Shown here piece after piece: positions 10,434-21,800 of a stretch of 64,000 nucleotides of DNA. Within the stretch, counting starts at the first letter, position 1. Every line of letters begins with the position of its first letter. Source of the stretch: Allodiplogaster sudhausi (taxonomy: Eukaryota > Nematoda > Chromadorea > Rhabditida > Diplogasteridae); NCBI GenBank assembly GCA_945643635.1, contig CALZFC010000001.1:663001-727000 (forward strand), read 5' to 3'. The notes beneath the pieces were generated by a model, which saw only the letters and a program-made list of their open reading frames with translations, ran no database searches and was not told where the DNA came from. Both the position numbers and the translations under genes were made by a program.

Positions 10434-13400
10434 TCAATCAATAGTCACGACGTCAATGGGTGTCTTGGCGAGTTCCTTGTCGACTTGACGAGCTCCTTTT
10501 GACGACGTCAAATTCTTGTAGCGCCGGAAATCCGAGTAGACTTTATCGAGTTCATCGTCGAGTTGGCGATCCGAGCAGAAGGTTCCTCCCGTGAAGCTCG
10601 CGTCCTCGACAGCGTCGTACGGCATGTAGCACCACTCCCTCGTCGTGGCAACGGACTTTGGAAAACAATGTAATAATAAAAAATAAAAAAATTATTTGTT
10701 TTTAGTTTCTTGATTCCAAGTTTTAAAATTTTTCTTCTTTATAATTATAATCATTATGGCGAGACTAGAATAGACGTACACTCAGGGATGTCCAAAGCTG
10801 GCCGGGCCCTAGGCCCGGCCGGGCCCGTTGCTAATTTGGCAGGCCCGGCGCGGCCCGCGTATCCCACGGGCCGGGCAGGGCCCAGGCCTGGCCCGGACCG
10901 GGTCTGTTTTAAAATAGGCCCGGGCCGGCCCGTTGCCAATTTGGTGGGCCCGGGCCCGGCCCGTTGCCAATTTGGCAGGCCCGGGCCGAGATTTTGAAAA
11001 TAGGGCCCGGCCCGCTTGCCCCCCAGGCTCGGCCCGGCCCGCTTGCCCCCCCCCCCCCCCCGGGGCCCGGGCCGGTCCCGGGCCGGCCCGGGCCTGGTTT
11101 TGGACATCCCTGCCTACACTTATATGAATATGTAAAAATTTAAATAAAAAACATATGTCCCAAACTCCAAATATATGGTATTCTAGACGCTGTTCTACTG
11201 TTACAGTAGAACAGCGTCTAGAATACCATATTTAAGAGAGCCAATCTGATAGGCTCGACCACGGGCGTAAAGAGAATAAAATAATTTTTTGATTTTAATT
11301 TTATTTGAGGGGTTCTAATTCTATATTATCGAAAAGATTGTGGCTATATTGAGGTGACGTACAATAGTACAGGTTCAAAAAACCCGTTATTTCATGTGGT
11401 GAAAGATAAATGCCGAAATTACTTTTAAAATAAGTCACAAACTTACTTTTCCGTAGTTATAGGGGAATTATTTAAATAATTTCCTTAAATATTTTTTTTT
11501 TCAAAAAAATTATCGAGTACTTTTTTATGACCCTGGTAATACTGAACGTGATAAACTTTTCAGAATTGAATTTCGTTGAGTTTACAAAAAGTTATGGCCA
11601 TTTAAAACATTTCGACATTTTGAGGTATACTGTGCTTAAAAACGAAAATAAATTTTTGAAAAAAGTGTTTTTGGAATCTCCATATGAAACTACAGAAACC
11701 CTTGAAATAAAATTAAAATTAAAAGTAATTTTTATTCCCTGAACTACCTGAATAGGCCCATGGTCGAATCTCTCAGACAGGCTCTCTTAATGTATTATTA
11801 TGAAGTACACTCATTTAACAAGTAAATAAGCAAATTATTGTACACGGGTACCTTGACAGCTTTGATGAGCTTCTTCTGCTCGAGCGACTTGAGCGCTGTG
11901 CGCATCTACAAGCAGTCTTTATTTATAATATTAATTCTTTTAAGAGAGCCAATCTGAGAGACTCGAGCACGGGCATGTCGGGAACAAAATTATTTTTTTG
12001 ATTTTTTATTCCTTCTAGTGGCTTATATAACACCTTATAGAGATCCCAAAAAATTGTTCCAAAAATTTTTTTCACCATGGATATGCACCGAAAACCCGAA
12101 AAACTCAAATGATCATAACTTTGTTCGTTGTTGAGATATATTAATTTTGAACTGTTTATTCAATTCCAATTTAAAGGCGCACAAAAATCGTGTTAATCAC
12201 TTTTTAAAAATATTTCATTAAAGGCCTCATTTTGGCATTTTAATATTTCGAGTGGTGCGTTTGGGGCATAAACCCCCCCCCCCCCCCCATGTTAAAAAAC
12301 TGAAGACACCACGTGAAAGAGCGTCCTTTTTATCGAGATCGAGATGCCTTTCATTCAGAAATCCGTACCCCTATTTTACAATATTTTGGCATGAAGCGCG
12401 CAAGTAGGGTCAAAATGGCGCATTTTCGGCCGCCGAGGCACCGTGCAAGCGCATTCATCGATCCATAACTGCGCTCAATGTCAATATTATAAAATCGTAA
12501 GTATACCATCTTAGAGCTCTCACGGAGATCTTCAAATGTTAAATACATAATTTTATTGAAAAGTTTCAATTTATATGGGAAATTTCGTTCTGTACAATTA
12601 GAAGGCTTAAAAATCTACTTTAAAAACATTTTCTCCTGTCGAAACATACATCATTAGAAAGAGGATGAAATTTGCTACAAGATGAACCTCTTTCAATGGA
12701 ATTCCAAGCATACGATCTTTTGTTATAAGCCATAAGAGTAGGATAGCAAGGCCTTGTGGAAAAATTGTAGAAAAAAGGATTGGAATATTCTAATTCGAAT
12801 TCGGAATATTCCAATTCGAATAACCTAAAATGTGAATTCTTGGGCAAAATGACAGCGAGCTACTGGCTCTACTTTTATGATTTATATCAAAAGATCGTAT
12901 GCATGGAATTCCATTGAAAGAGGTTCATCTCGTAGCAAATTTCATCCTCTTTCTTGTGATGTATGTTTCGACAGGAGGAAATGTCTTTAAAGTAGATTTT
13001 TAAGCCTTCTAATTGTACACAACAAAATTTCCCATATAAATTGAAACTTTTCAATAAAAGTATGTACGTAACATTTGAAGATCTCCGTGAGAGCTCTTAG
13101 ATGATATGCTAACGATTTTGTAATTTTAACATTGAGCGAAGTTATGGATCGATGAATGCGCTTGCATATCCATTGTGAAATAACAGAAAAAAAATTTTTG
13201 GAACAATTTTTTTGGGATCTCTATATGGTGCTACATAAGCCATTAGAAGGAATAAAAAATAAAAAAAAATAATTTTGTTCCCGACATGTCTTGTATAGAG
13301 GCCTGCTCGAACCTCTCAGATTGGCTCTCTTAATTGTGTGAGCTAAGGTGGGAAAGGAGATATAAAATTGAATGTCCCGCCAAAACATACGGGTGGTTGC

Positions 13401-14253
13401 CAGAGTCCAGTCTGCTCGCGTAGCTTTGTAATCGAGATGCCCTTGTTGCCGGCGTCGATGACGAGCGAGTTGAGAACGCTCTCCTCAAGAGTCAGCCCGG
13501 CCGGCCCGGGCGGCTCGATCGCCTTCACTTTCGCACGGAAGTTGTAGCCAAACTGAACAAGCAGAGGAGTCCCTGATTCAGGGAAAAGCGTGGGAAAACC
13601 GTCGAATTCAAACGCGCGAGGCGGCTGCTGTAACTATTTTGCATAATTTCTGATTTATGACAAGACCTGGATACGGTAAGTCAAACGCACAAATTGGCTA
13701 TGGTGGCAATCATTTCAAATTTACCGTCAAATCAATAATTGAAAGGAAACATATATTTGTATAATTAATATTTATTCGCATCATTCGGCCGAATTTAAAG
13801 TATGCAGTCGTTCTTTGAAATATGGTTAAAAATATGATATTTAAGCTAGAAGTTGTTAATCCCGGTTCAAAAGCAGAAAAAAAGTCGCAACAATGGATAA
13901 AGCGGCAATGCTAAACCAGCGATGTCATCTTGTGAGAAAGAAAATCTTCCCATGGTCAGACAAAAGGGCGGGCATTTGGTAAACCACATTGCTGTCCATA
14001 ATAAAAAAGAATCTATACTGTTTAAAAAATGCTCATTTACTTCTTTCTCTCTCCCTCTCCCTCTCTTTCTCTCATTCTCTCTCTCTCCCCTAACCTGAAC
14101 GATCTCCAAGAGACCGTCTGCGACGAGTGCGTTGAGCGCGACGTTGAACGCGGCCTGCTCATCCGAGGCAAAGGCGCCGAGGCGGCCGATCATCTTATCC
14201 ACATCGACGCCGTACGGCTCCGTCTCCAGCAGAGACAGCAGACGAGATTCCAT
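10434..14253 (-). CDS. Short RPC6 (RNA polymerase III subunit C34)-like protein, copy 2
   Basis: Four minus-strand exons join in frame: 14,095-14,253, 13,391-13,552, 11,852-11,905 and 10,434-10,655, giving 198 residues. Residues 1-53 are winged helix 1. Residues 54-125 hold winged helix 2, with VIDAGNKGIS and SLEQKKLIKAVK. Residues 126-198 begin SVATTREWCYMPYD and continue SFTGGTFCSD, closely tracking the POLR3F segment that has TGGAWYSD. That makes this the best-supported family assignment in the array. The protein stops about 110 residues short of full-length RPC6, without the third winged helix and C-terminal cysteines. Introns carry a hAT-like element and two TTAA elements, yet frames and splice sites are intact, so selection may still act. 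Exon 1 lies head-to-head with an inverted copy at 15,165. Confidence 0.7.
10783..11112. mobile_element. hAT-like GC-rich MITE with 8-bp target duplication
   Basis: The ends are CAGGGATGTCCAAA and its inverted partner (TTTTGGACATCCCTG). The flanking octamers cgtacact (10,775-10,782) and cctacact (11,113-11,120) agree at seven of eight positions, as expected for a hAT target duplication. The interior is a palindromic mass of gggcccggcc words and atttggcaggcccg repeats. There is no transposase. It sits in the last intron of the RPC6-like copy 2. Confidence 0.75.
11174..11230. repeat. Near-perfect 57-bp palindrome
   Basis: The arm tatggtattctagacgctgt is mirrored as acagcgtctagaataccata around a 3-base centre. 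The related word cgtctagaataca occurs singly near 6,300 and 8,740 in flanks of the other array members, so the palindrome is probably an inverted duplication of array sequence. Confidence 0.75.
11236..11786. mobile_element. TTAA-flanked MITE, GAGAGCC family, short member
   Basis: The terminal inverted repeats GAGAGCCAATCTGA and its complement are flanked on both sides by TTAA (11,232-11,235 and 11,787-11,790), the piggyBac-type target duplication. Subterminal sequence (gggcgtaaagagaataaaat against attttattccctgaac) is also inverted. No transposase frame. It lies within intron 3 of the RPC6-like copy 2. Confidence 0.78.
11944..13329. mobile_element. TTAA-flanked foldback element, GAGAGCC family, long member
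   Basis: The termini GAGAGCCAATCTGAGAG and its inverted copy are flanked by TTAA. The outer 130 bases are inverted copies of each other. An inner inverted pair (about 12,597-12,720 and 12,890-13,017), built on gtacaattagaaggcttaaa, makes a second nested palindrome. A C-run lies at 12,272-12,288. No transposase is encoded. It is inserted in intron 2 of the RPC6-like copy 2, doubling the gene's span. Confidence 0.78.
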
Positions 14254-15323
14254 CAGAAATGGGCGGTAAATATTACCGTTTGGAAATACTAGCGAGAAAC
14301 GTTAAACAATTTGAAGGACCAAAGGCAAAACATGCGCATGAACATGTAGCTAGAAGTAACAGGACATCGAGGAACATATATTTTAGAGCGTTTAAAAAAA
14401 ACAACGAATGCACAAAGTAATGAAAGCAAGAAACAAGTAATGAATTCGCAAGAGCAGTTTTATTTTAAGATGCAGACATTTGGTGCGTATCAAGAATTCG
14501 ATGTATACTGTATTATTCTGTTTTCACACCAAACGCTTTCAGGTCAATAACACCAATATCACGCTCACAACACCGAATGCAAACGAAGTAATTGTCTTCT
14601 TAAACCCAATCTTCTTTTCATTTATGTACAAAACCCATGCTAAAAAGTTCGGAAAGACACTTCCACACTTGACTCATAAAGGTAACTTGAATAAAGGTGT
14701 CTGCATGAAAATTAAATTTCGTTATAACATTTCATCGTGCTAAAAGAAGGAAGGCTTCACTTTATCAAATAAATAACTATCTGTATTCAATACAAACAGA
14801 CAATTATTTAACAGTAATGGTTCGTAAGACTAGTAAGAAGCCCTCTCGACCCTCTTCCTTTTATTATAGACCTGAAAGCGTTTGGTGTGAAAACAGAATA
14901 ATACAGTAAACACCGCATTCTTGATGCGCACCAAATGTATGCATCTTAAAATAAAACTACTCTTGCGAATTCATTACTTGTTTCTTGCTTTCATTACTTT
15001 GTGCATTCGTTGTTTTTTTTAAACGCTCTAAAGTATATGTTCCTCGATGTCCTGTTACTTCTAGCTACATGTTCATGCGCACGTTTTGCCTTTGGTTCTT
15101 CAAATTGTTTAACGTTTCTCGCTTGTATTTCCAAACGGTAATATTTACCGCCCATTTCCGATAGATGGAATCTCGTCTGCTGTCTCTGCTGGAGACGGAG
15201 CCGTACGGCGTCGATGTGGATAAGATGATCGGCCGCCTCGGCGCCTTTGCCTCGGATGAGCAGGCCGCGTTCAACGTCGCGCTCAACGCACTCGTCGCCG
15301 ACGGTCTCTTGGAGATCGTTCAG
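14095..15323. repeat. Head-to-head inverted duplication of RPC6-like 5' regions
   Basis: From exon 1 on the minus strand (14,095-14,253) through its upstream flank to about 14,550, the sequence recurs inverted from about 14,870 to exon 1 on the plus strand (15,165-15,323). Both exons encode the same MESRLLSLLETEPYGVD start. The spacer at 14,550-14,870 holds a non-palindromic AT-rich stretch. Confidence 0.8.
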
Positions 15324-16234
15324 GTTAAGGAAGAGAGAGAGAGAATGAGAGAAAGAGAGAGGAGAGGGGAGAGAGAACATTATGAGCATGGGGGACGAAG
15401 AATACGTAATACTTGCCATTGTTGGGGGCTAACTTATATATTCCTTTTTTTAGCAGTATAGATTCTTTTTTAATATAGACAATAATGTGCATTGCCAAAA
15501 GCCCTCCTTTTTTGTTTGATCATGGAGTGCCCTATGGATATGTAGCATTTTAGCAATGATTTTCTCACGAGATGACCGCTGTTTTTAGCATTGTCGCTTT
15601 AACCATTGCTTGCGACACTTTTTTTCTGTTTTTACAATATGAGCCAGGATGTTCTAGCCATCATTTTGGTAACCAATTTCAATGAAGACTGCATACTTCA
15701 AATTCAGCCGAATTATGCGAATAAATTTTAATAATACAAATAGATGTTACCTTTGAATAATTATTTTACGGTATATTGGAAATGATACCTACCATAGCCA
15801 ACTTGTATGTTTGAATTCAACGATTTTCCCTACACTTTTTCCTGAATCAGGGACTCCTCTCCTTGTTCAGTTTGGCTACAACTTCCACGCGAAAGTGAAG
15901 GCGGTCGAGCCGCCCGGACCGGCCGGGCTCACTCTCGAAGAGAGCGTTCTCAACTCACTCGTCATCGGCGCCGGCAACAAGGGCATTTCGATTCCTCAGG
16001 TACGCGAGCAGACTGGACTCTCGTAACTACAGGAATGTTTAGCGAGAAATTAAAATGCTTACCTCCCCTCTCTATAAAAAAATAAGTCGTAAAATAATAA
16101 TAAATAATAATTAAAAAATAAATCTCACGCCATTTAAAGAGTAAGGATTATAAAGTTTAAAAAAAAAACACTGCTTGCAGGTCCGCGAAACGCTCGAATC
16201 GCTCGAGCAGAAGAAGCTCATCAAAGTTGTCAAG
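15165..16234 (+). pseudogene. RPC6-like pseudogene, inverted copy
   Basis: Exon 1 (15,165-15,323) is almost identical to that of the copy at 14,253. Exon 2 (15,871 to about 16,024) keeps GPAGLTLEES and GAGNKGIS, but the donor that reads CCCGTATGT in the intact copy is changed: the exon runs into TCG TAA and the only nearby GT would shift the frame. Exon 3 (16,181-16,234) encodes VRETLESLEQKKLIKVVK. No match to the fourth exon is found before 16,464, where an F-box gene ends on the other strand. Loss of a splice site and the 3' exon marks it as a remnant. Confidence 0.72.
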
Positions 16235-16463
16235 GTAAGGAGATCGGTACATTCTTTATACTTTAATATCGGCTTGAGGCGAGAGAGAGAGCGTGAGAGT
16301 CATCGTTGATGAGTGAAACTGTCATTGAAAGAGTCATATGCCTAACACATATAATATATAAATAAAAGCATTGAATTTGTGAGTACGAGTGATGTAGAGA
16401 GAGAGAGAGAGTGAGAGAAAGAGAGCGAGAAAGTCTGAGGTTAAATTAGTGTATACAAGCGCA

Positions 16464-17677
16464 TTAGGAACTCACAAAAATCGTTAGGTGAGCAGCATCC
16501 TTTGAAACCATATGATATGGAGCGCCTCCGGGCAGCGCAGCACCCTCACAGCTCTTGAAAGTGATCAGCAGAGAAGGAGGCTGGTCGAGCCTGTCCCAAG
16601 CCTGAGGATACTCATGCAATTGCGTTATTTCGTTATAAAACAATTGTAGAAGAAAAGTAGATTTTTAATAAGTGGCTCAATATGTAGAATGCTAGTCCTT
16701 TTTTTGTTTAAGTTTGAGAGTCAAATGTAACTGACCATGCACAACTGCGAGAGCTTTCCCTGTCCAAGGCTACACAGCTCAAAGTTGACGACTAATTGAG
16801 CTTGGCCGGCTTTGACATCTAGAAGGGCGTCCAGAATGAAGTCGATGCGTAGCCTTGCCGCTGTCAGGCGCAGCGCGAGTCCCGGGCGGAGACAACATTT
16901 CAAACAGGAAGCAGAGGATGGGCGAATGAACGAGTTCAAGAACAGCACGAGAGTTTTGATTTCGCCATTCGAGCCTAGTTCGGAGAGGAACGAGGCAACG
17001 ACAGATAGCGAGGGAGGATAGCTACATGAGACGTTCACAACTTGACTGTTCAGACGCGCCCAGGGAATGGCACCTAGCGATTCGACATGGCTCGAGTCGT
17101 CAACAATAATGTCGACGGTCTTCAGCTTGAACGCCGTGACGAGTGCGCCCATTGAGAGAGATTGGCCGCTGCAAGGAGAGGAGGCAACAGAGAGAGAGAG
17201 AGAGAGGAACAAAGAGACTGAGAGAGAAGGAGAGAGTGAGCGACAGAAAGTGGAGAGCATAGGAAATAGCGATAACACCTCGTTGTGACCGTCCAATCGG
17301 TCCCTTGCAGATGCGCACGTGCTGATTCTATCGGCATCCTTTCCATCCTATACCTGCAAAGGAGAGATAGGAAAAGAGGAGATGCGAAAGAAGATCTCGC
17401 TGATTGAAAACATTTGTAAGTCAATATAGATATATGTATATACATAGAAGTTGAAAATGATAAAATAATGAATGGATTGAGAGAGAGAGAGAGAGAGAGA
17501 GAGGAAAACAAAAGAGAGTAACTGCAAGGGTTAAAATACATAAATATGTTGTAGAACGGACCACAGTGCTGTCTGGAGCTCCGCCCAATGTCGATCGACT
17601 ACGCGAGCTCGAGCGAGTGACACCGGATCAAGGTTCGAAAAGATTATTCCCAGCATCTCATTTGGTAGCTGATCCAT
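16464..17677 (-). CDS. F-box protein
   Basis: Four minus-strand exons join in frame: 17,562-17,677, 17,279-17,353, 16,736-17,168 and 16,464-16,601, giving 253 residues. The N-terminus has a clear F-box, MDQLPNEMLGIIFSNLDPVS then a conserved ARxVDRHW segment (residues 1-37), the module that binds SKP1 in SCF ubiquitin ligases. The remaining 210 residues are a leucine- and valine-rich region (TVDIIVDD, IKTLVLFLNSF, then LVVNFELC), probably an alpha/beta substrate-binding domain. I do not recognise its subtype. Nematodes have hundreds of such fast-evolving genes. A GA/CT tract lies in intron 2. All four splice junctions are phase-consistent. Confidence 0.72.
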
Positions 17678-17732
17678 GATTCTGCTTGAAGTACCTTCAA
17701 TGAATTAGAGAGTCGGCTTATAAAAATACGCA

Positions 17733-18207
17733 GGGCAAGGATAGGCGCAACAGTGAGAAAGAAGGATCCAACATGGTCTCACTGCGAGTGCGGAGTGCTT
17801 ATTTTCAGGCGGCTCTCTTTGGCACCGTGGTCCCGCAAGCGAATCTCAAGGATGCCTACGAAGAGTACCACAAGTCGAGCAGGAGGAAGGAACGCGAGCA
17901 GCGGGAGAGAACGCCCAAGAAGAAGAGGAGAAAGCAGTTGGTATTTGGGGGGATTCTATTATGTTTGTTTTCTTTATTTAAAAAATATATATTTCTTCAA
18001 GAACAATGATCAAATTATATATGATATATCACAATTTAGAAATATTAGAACGAACTGGATTTCGCGCCGTTTTCGCAGACATGAGATATTAATAATCTTT
18101 TTGGAATGCTTTAGTAATTAATAAAAAATTTTGGTTTGATTGTGTTCTTCTTTATGAATTCGTCAGATATTTTGCCTCTATCTCTCTCATCTTTATTATC
18201 TGTCTCA

Positions 18208-18241
<34 letters not shown>

Positions 18242-18316
18242 GTCTGTCTCTGTCTCCTTCGCTTGCTGCCTCTCTCTCTCTCTCTTTCTCTCTCTCGCTC
18301 TCTTTAACTTTCTCTT

Positions 18317-18354
<38 letters not shown>

Positions 18355-18486
18355 CAGGATGATCGTCACCGCCGTGAGTACGACGACCGCGGTGGTGGCT
18401 ACCCGCGTCGCGGCAGCTACGCTCCTCGCCATCCGCGCGGCTCCTGGCAAGAGGGCGGCCGAGGAGGATTTCACCGAGATGGAGGG
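17733..18486 (+). CDS. Orphan exons of a charged, RGG-rich protein (partial)
   Basis: Two plus-strand exons are supported. The first (about 17,733-17,943, acceptor tacgcag) reads in frame through NMVSLRVRSAYFQ and KDAYEEYHKSS to a basic block TPKKKRRK resembling a nuclear signal. The second (18,358-18,486, after a long CT tract and gcag) is rich in arginine and glycine: DDRGGGYPRRGSY then EGGRGGFHRDGG, an RGG-type RNA-binding or methylated tail. No start codon context, upstream exon or final exon was found. It may be a fragment of a larger nuclear RNA-binding gene. Family unknown. Confidence 0.45.
18181..18357 (+). repeat. (CT)n tract abutting a splice acceptor
   Basis: Long runs of tctctc with a few interruptions end directly in a ctccgcag acceptor, so the microsatellite doubles as the polypyrimidine tract. 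Confidence 0.75.
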
Positions 18487-18868
18487 GTTTACGGATTTTT
18501 ATTTTTATTTTTTACTACTGTGGTTGTTGCTTTCTGCATAGCTAGCCATATTTTAAAACGCTTTTTCTTCTTGATCCTTTCCGTCAATACAGCCGCGTTA
18601 GAATTGGCGAAATTGTAAAAAGATAGCTTCACTGTAATTGGCAGAATCTATCCTTTGACGGAAATTCAAGCATTTGATCAATGAGATTGAGGAATGCAGT
18701 AATCTTTTCTTTTTGATGATTGACATATCCATTTTTATCTTTCTACCGTCGTGTTATTTTTCGGCATAGTTTTAATGATGGCGATAAGTTTTTTTCTTGC
18801 CAATTTCCACTAATTTGTAAATGATTAGAATAATTACATTCTTCCTTTTTGCTAGATAGAATGAGGAG

Positions 18869-21800
18869 ATGCACTTCAACAGCGACGCTGACGACGTGCT
18901 CGTGAGAACTATTCGTCTCAACATTCAACGATTGTCTAGCAAAGGTGAGCTTTAAATACTTTCGACTTGTTTTTATTAGATTTTATTTATTCTAATCAAA
19001 GGGTTTGTTGAGAATAATTTTAGTGTTATATTTTTGTTACTATATTTGAAGTTATTTTCATGCAACCAAGAGTTTTTTTTAACATGATTTTTATTTTCAT
19101 TTAGCCAGTACACAGTAAGCTAGCATTTTATACATTCAAACTTTATTTTAACATGGGTATCTAAGTGACGAAGTAATGATTATATTTCTTATTGCAACTA
19201 ATTGAAGTGACACCATTCTGAAGAAAATATATATAAAAAGGTAATTAATAACAGTTAGTTTTTTGGATAGAATATATTTTGCTAATTGAAAAGGAAATAG
19301 GATATAATATATGCTGTAAACAGAAGCTAGATAATAATAAAAACGCCATATGAAATACAGTATGCAAAGTTTCCTTTCTACTAGTTCGCGAACTCGAGAG
19401 TACGGTGCCGAGCTTGAATGACGGCCTCAGATGACGGCGAGAGTCGGTGCGAGCAGTTCAACACGTTCAGTTATTATTCAGACACATTTGGGTCCTTCAA
19501 TGGCCCCAAAATAATGCAAAATATTTGGTTGGTTCAGTGGCTTCATCGTCACTAAAAATTATTTGGGTCCTTGATCATTAAAAAAAAATTTTTTTTTTAG
19601 TAGTTCAATGAATCCAAGATCATTCAAAAATATTTGGGTGCTGAATGTCCATTGCTATGATTAAAAAAAATATTGGATCCAGAAATGGTAAAAGAAAAAC
19701 CGTTTTAGGTAGATGGCAGACCCATTACGATTTAAAAAAAACTAGGTTCATGCCTAGTCATTCAGAAATTTGAACGCTTCTGTGAATATTCTTGACTAAT
19801 TTTCAAACTAAGTTCTTCAGAAAACTTCTATCATTGTTATTTGATGTATTTATATGTATGTCGTGAGAAGTTGACTTGTAAAATGCAACGAAGTTGAGAT
19901 TTTAGCATGTCGTTTTATAGTTTTAAAAAATGACAAGAAATAGAATGGAAACTCAAAAAGGTGTTCTATATTTTTTCTCTCTTTCATTCTGTCTCTCCTC
20001 TCTCTGTCTTTCTGTCAGTGTTTTCTGTCTGTATCTCTCTCTCTTTCTCTCTCTCTCTCAGTATTTGTATATGAGAGTTGTCCTTTTGCTTTCTTTTAGA
20101 GCAAGGTTAAGGTAGAGCGTCCAGAAATGGTTGGTGGAATAAATTTACCTTTTTCAGCGTCAGATGAAAGTGCAGCAAGAACGGCTCTCGGATGACTTCA
20201 TCCAGATGCTCAATCGTCTTCGAGTCGTGCAGTACTCAGCAGAGCGCGCGCAGAAGGAGGGCGTCCGAAGGGTGGGTGATTTTTGCATTTACCGCCATTT
20301 TTATTTGTCCCCCCCCTCCTGTTATTTAAATAAACACAAAAATATTAAAAAAAAAAAAAAAAAAGAAGGAAAATGCGTAAAGAGAGGAATAAAGCGAGAA
20401 AAGGATGGAAACAGAGAGAACGAGAGTAAAGGAAAGGAAACAGCAGTGAAAGAAGATAGGAGAGGGCTGGGGAGAAGAGAGAGAGAGAGAGACGAATAGG
20501 GCCATTTTCAGGCAAAGCTTCAACAGCAACTCGACGAAGAGGAGTCGAGGCGGCAGCGCCAGGCGGAGGACTATGGAATTGGACTGCAAATGCAGCAGCA
20601 GCAACAGAGACAACACATCGAGGAGTACAAGGAGAGACAACAGGTCAGGTCCTGAGAGGAAAGCAGAGAAGGATACTGTAGATAGCTTAGGGAATACGGT
20701 GGAAGAGAGGTTACTAAAAGAAAGAGCAGATAAGAAAGAAAGAAGGGAGGGATACGGTAGATATGTCAGGAGATTCGATGAAAGTTCCTGAAAGGAACAG
20801 CATGCTGTTCTTGAGAAGAAAATTGAGGGATACGTTAGATGGTTCAAGGGATATGGCGGACGAGAAAATTCTTAAAGGAAAAGCAGGTGAGGCCCTGCGG
20901 AGAAAGCTGAGGGATACGGTAGATAGTTCAGGGGACGCGTTGATAAGTAAAAAGTTGTAGTCACGACTCCGACTCTATAACAGAGATCACGTTGATAGAC
21001 ACCGTACATTCATTTTTTAACATAGGAGATATACTCGCAATATTTGTAGAATCACCTGTTATGTAGGACGTTATTATAGAGCATGTTTATATTCGCCTTG
21101 TTTTTCTAGATAATTAACCGTTTTATCTAATATTAAACGATATTATTTGAAGTGTTTTTCCTGTTATTTTGCTTTAATTCTTTGTTCATTATTAGGTATT
21201 ATTATAATATTATTATTATTATTGTTATATTATTATTATTTTTATTTAGTTGTTATTTTTCCAGAATTTCGCCCAACTCGAGCAAGACATTCAAGATGTC
21301 AATTCGATCTTCTCGGATCTCGCATCGATTGTCCATAAGATGTTCATGTGGAGACGGTGAGGGAGAGAGAGAACGAGAGAGAGAGATTGAGGAAGAGAGA
21401 GAGAGAGAGAGAGAGAGATAAAGAGAGTGAGGAAGAGAGATGAGAGAATCTCGCATCGATTGTCCATGAGCAGGGAGATACGGTCGGGGAGAGAGAGTGC
21501 GAGCGAGCATAAGAAGAGAGGGAGAGAGAGAATTAGAAAGAAGTTGGAGTCAAGTGAGAGAGGAAGAAGAGATAAATGAAGAAAACGGGTTGAAGAAAAA
21601 GAATTTTTTTTGTTCTCATACAGTGTGAGAAGATTCTAGACATAATAAAATCAGCAGTTTTTTTATTTATTCAAATTGTATTGCTCTTCTTGAGGGAGCC
21701 CCTCAGCTTCGCCAAGCAGTTTACTACCAAACGAAGACGCGGGAAAAGAAGGTTATTTTTTTTATCTTTCCAAATTGGCAATTCTTCTCAAAATTATCTG

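Noticed and set aside
10754..11127. Pro/Gly/Ala-rich open frames on both strands
   Set aside because: Products of the gggcccggcc content of the hAT-like MITE.
12351..12847. Short minus-strand frames around 12.4-12.8 kb
   Set aside because: They lie within the arms of the TTAA foldback element and mirror each other; no protein-like conservation.
20326..20847. 173-codon minus-strand frame
   Set aside because: Low complexity, antisense to syntaxin exons and a poly-A/GA intron.
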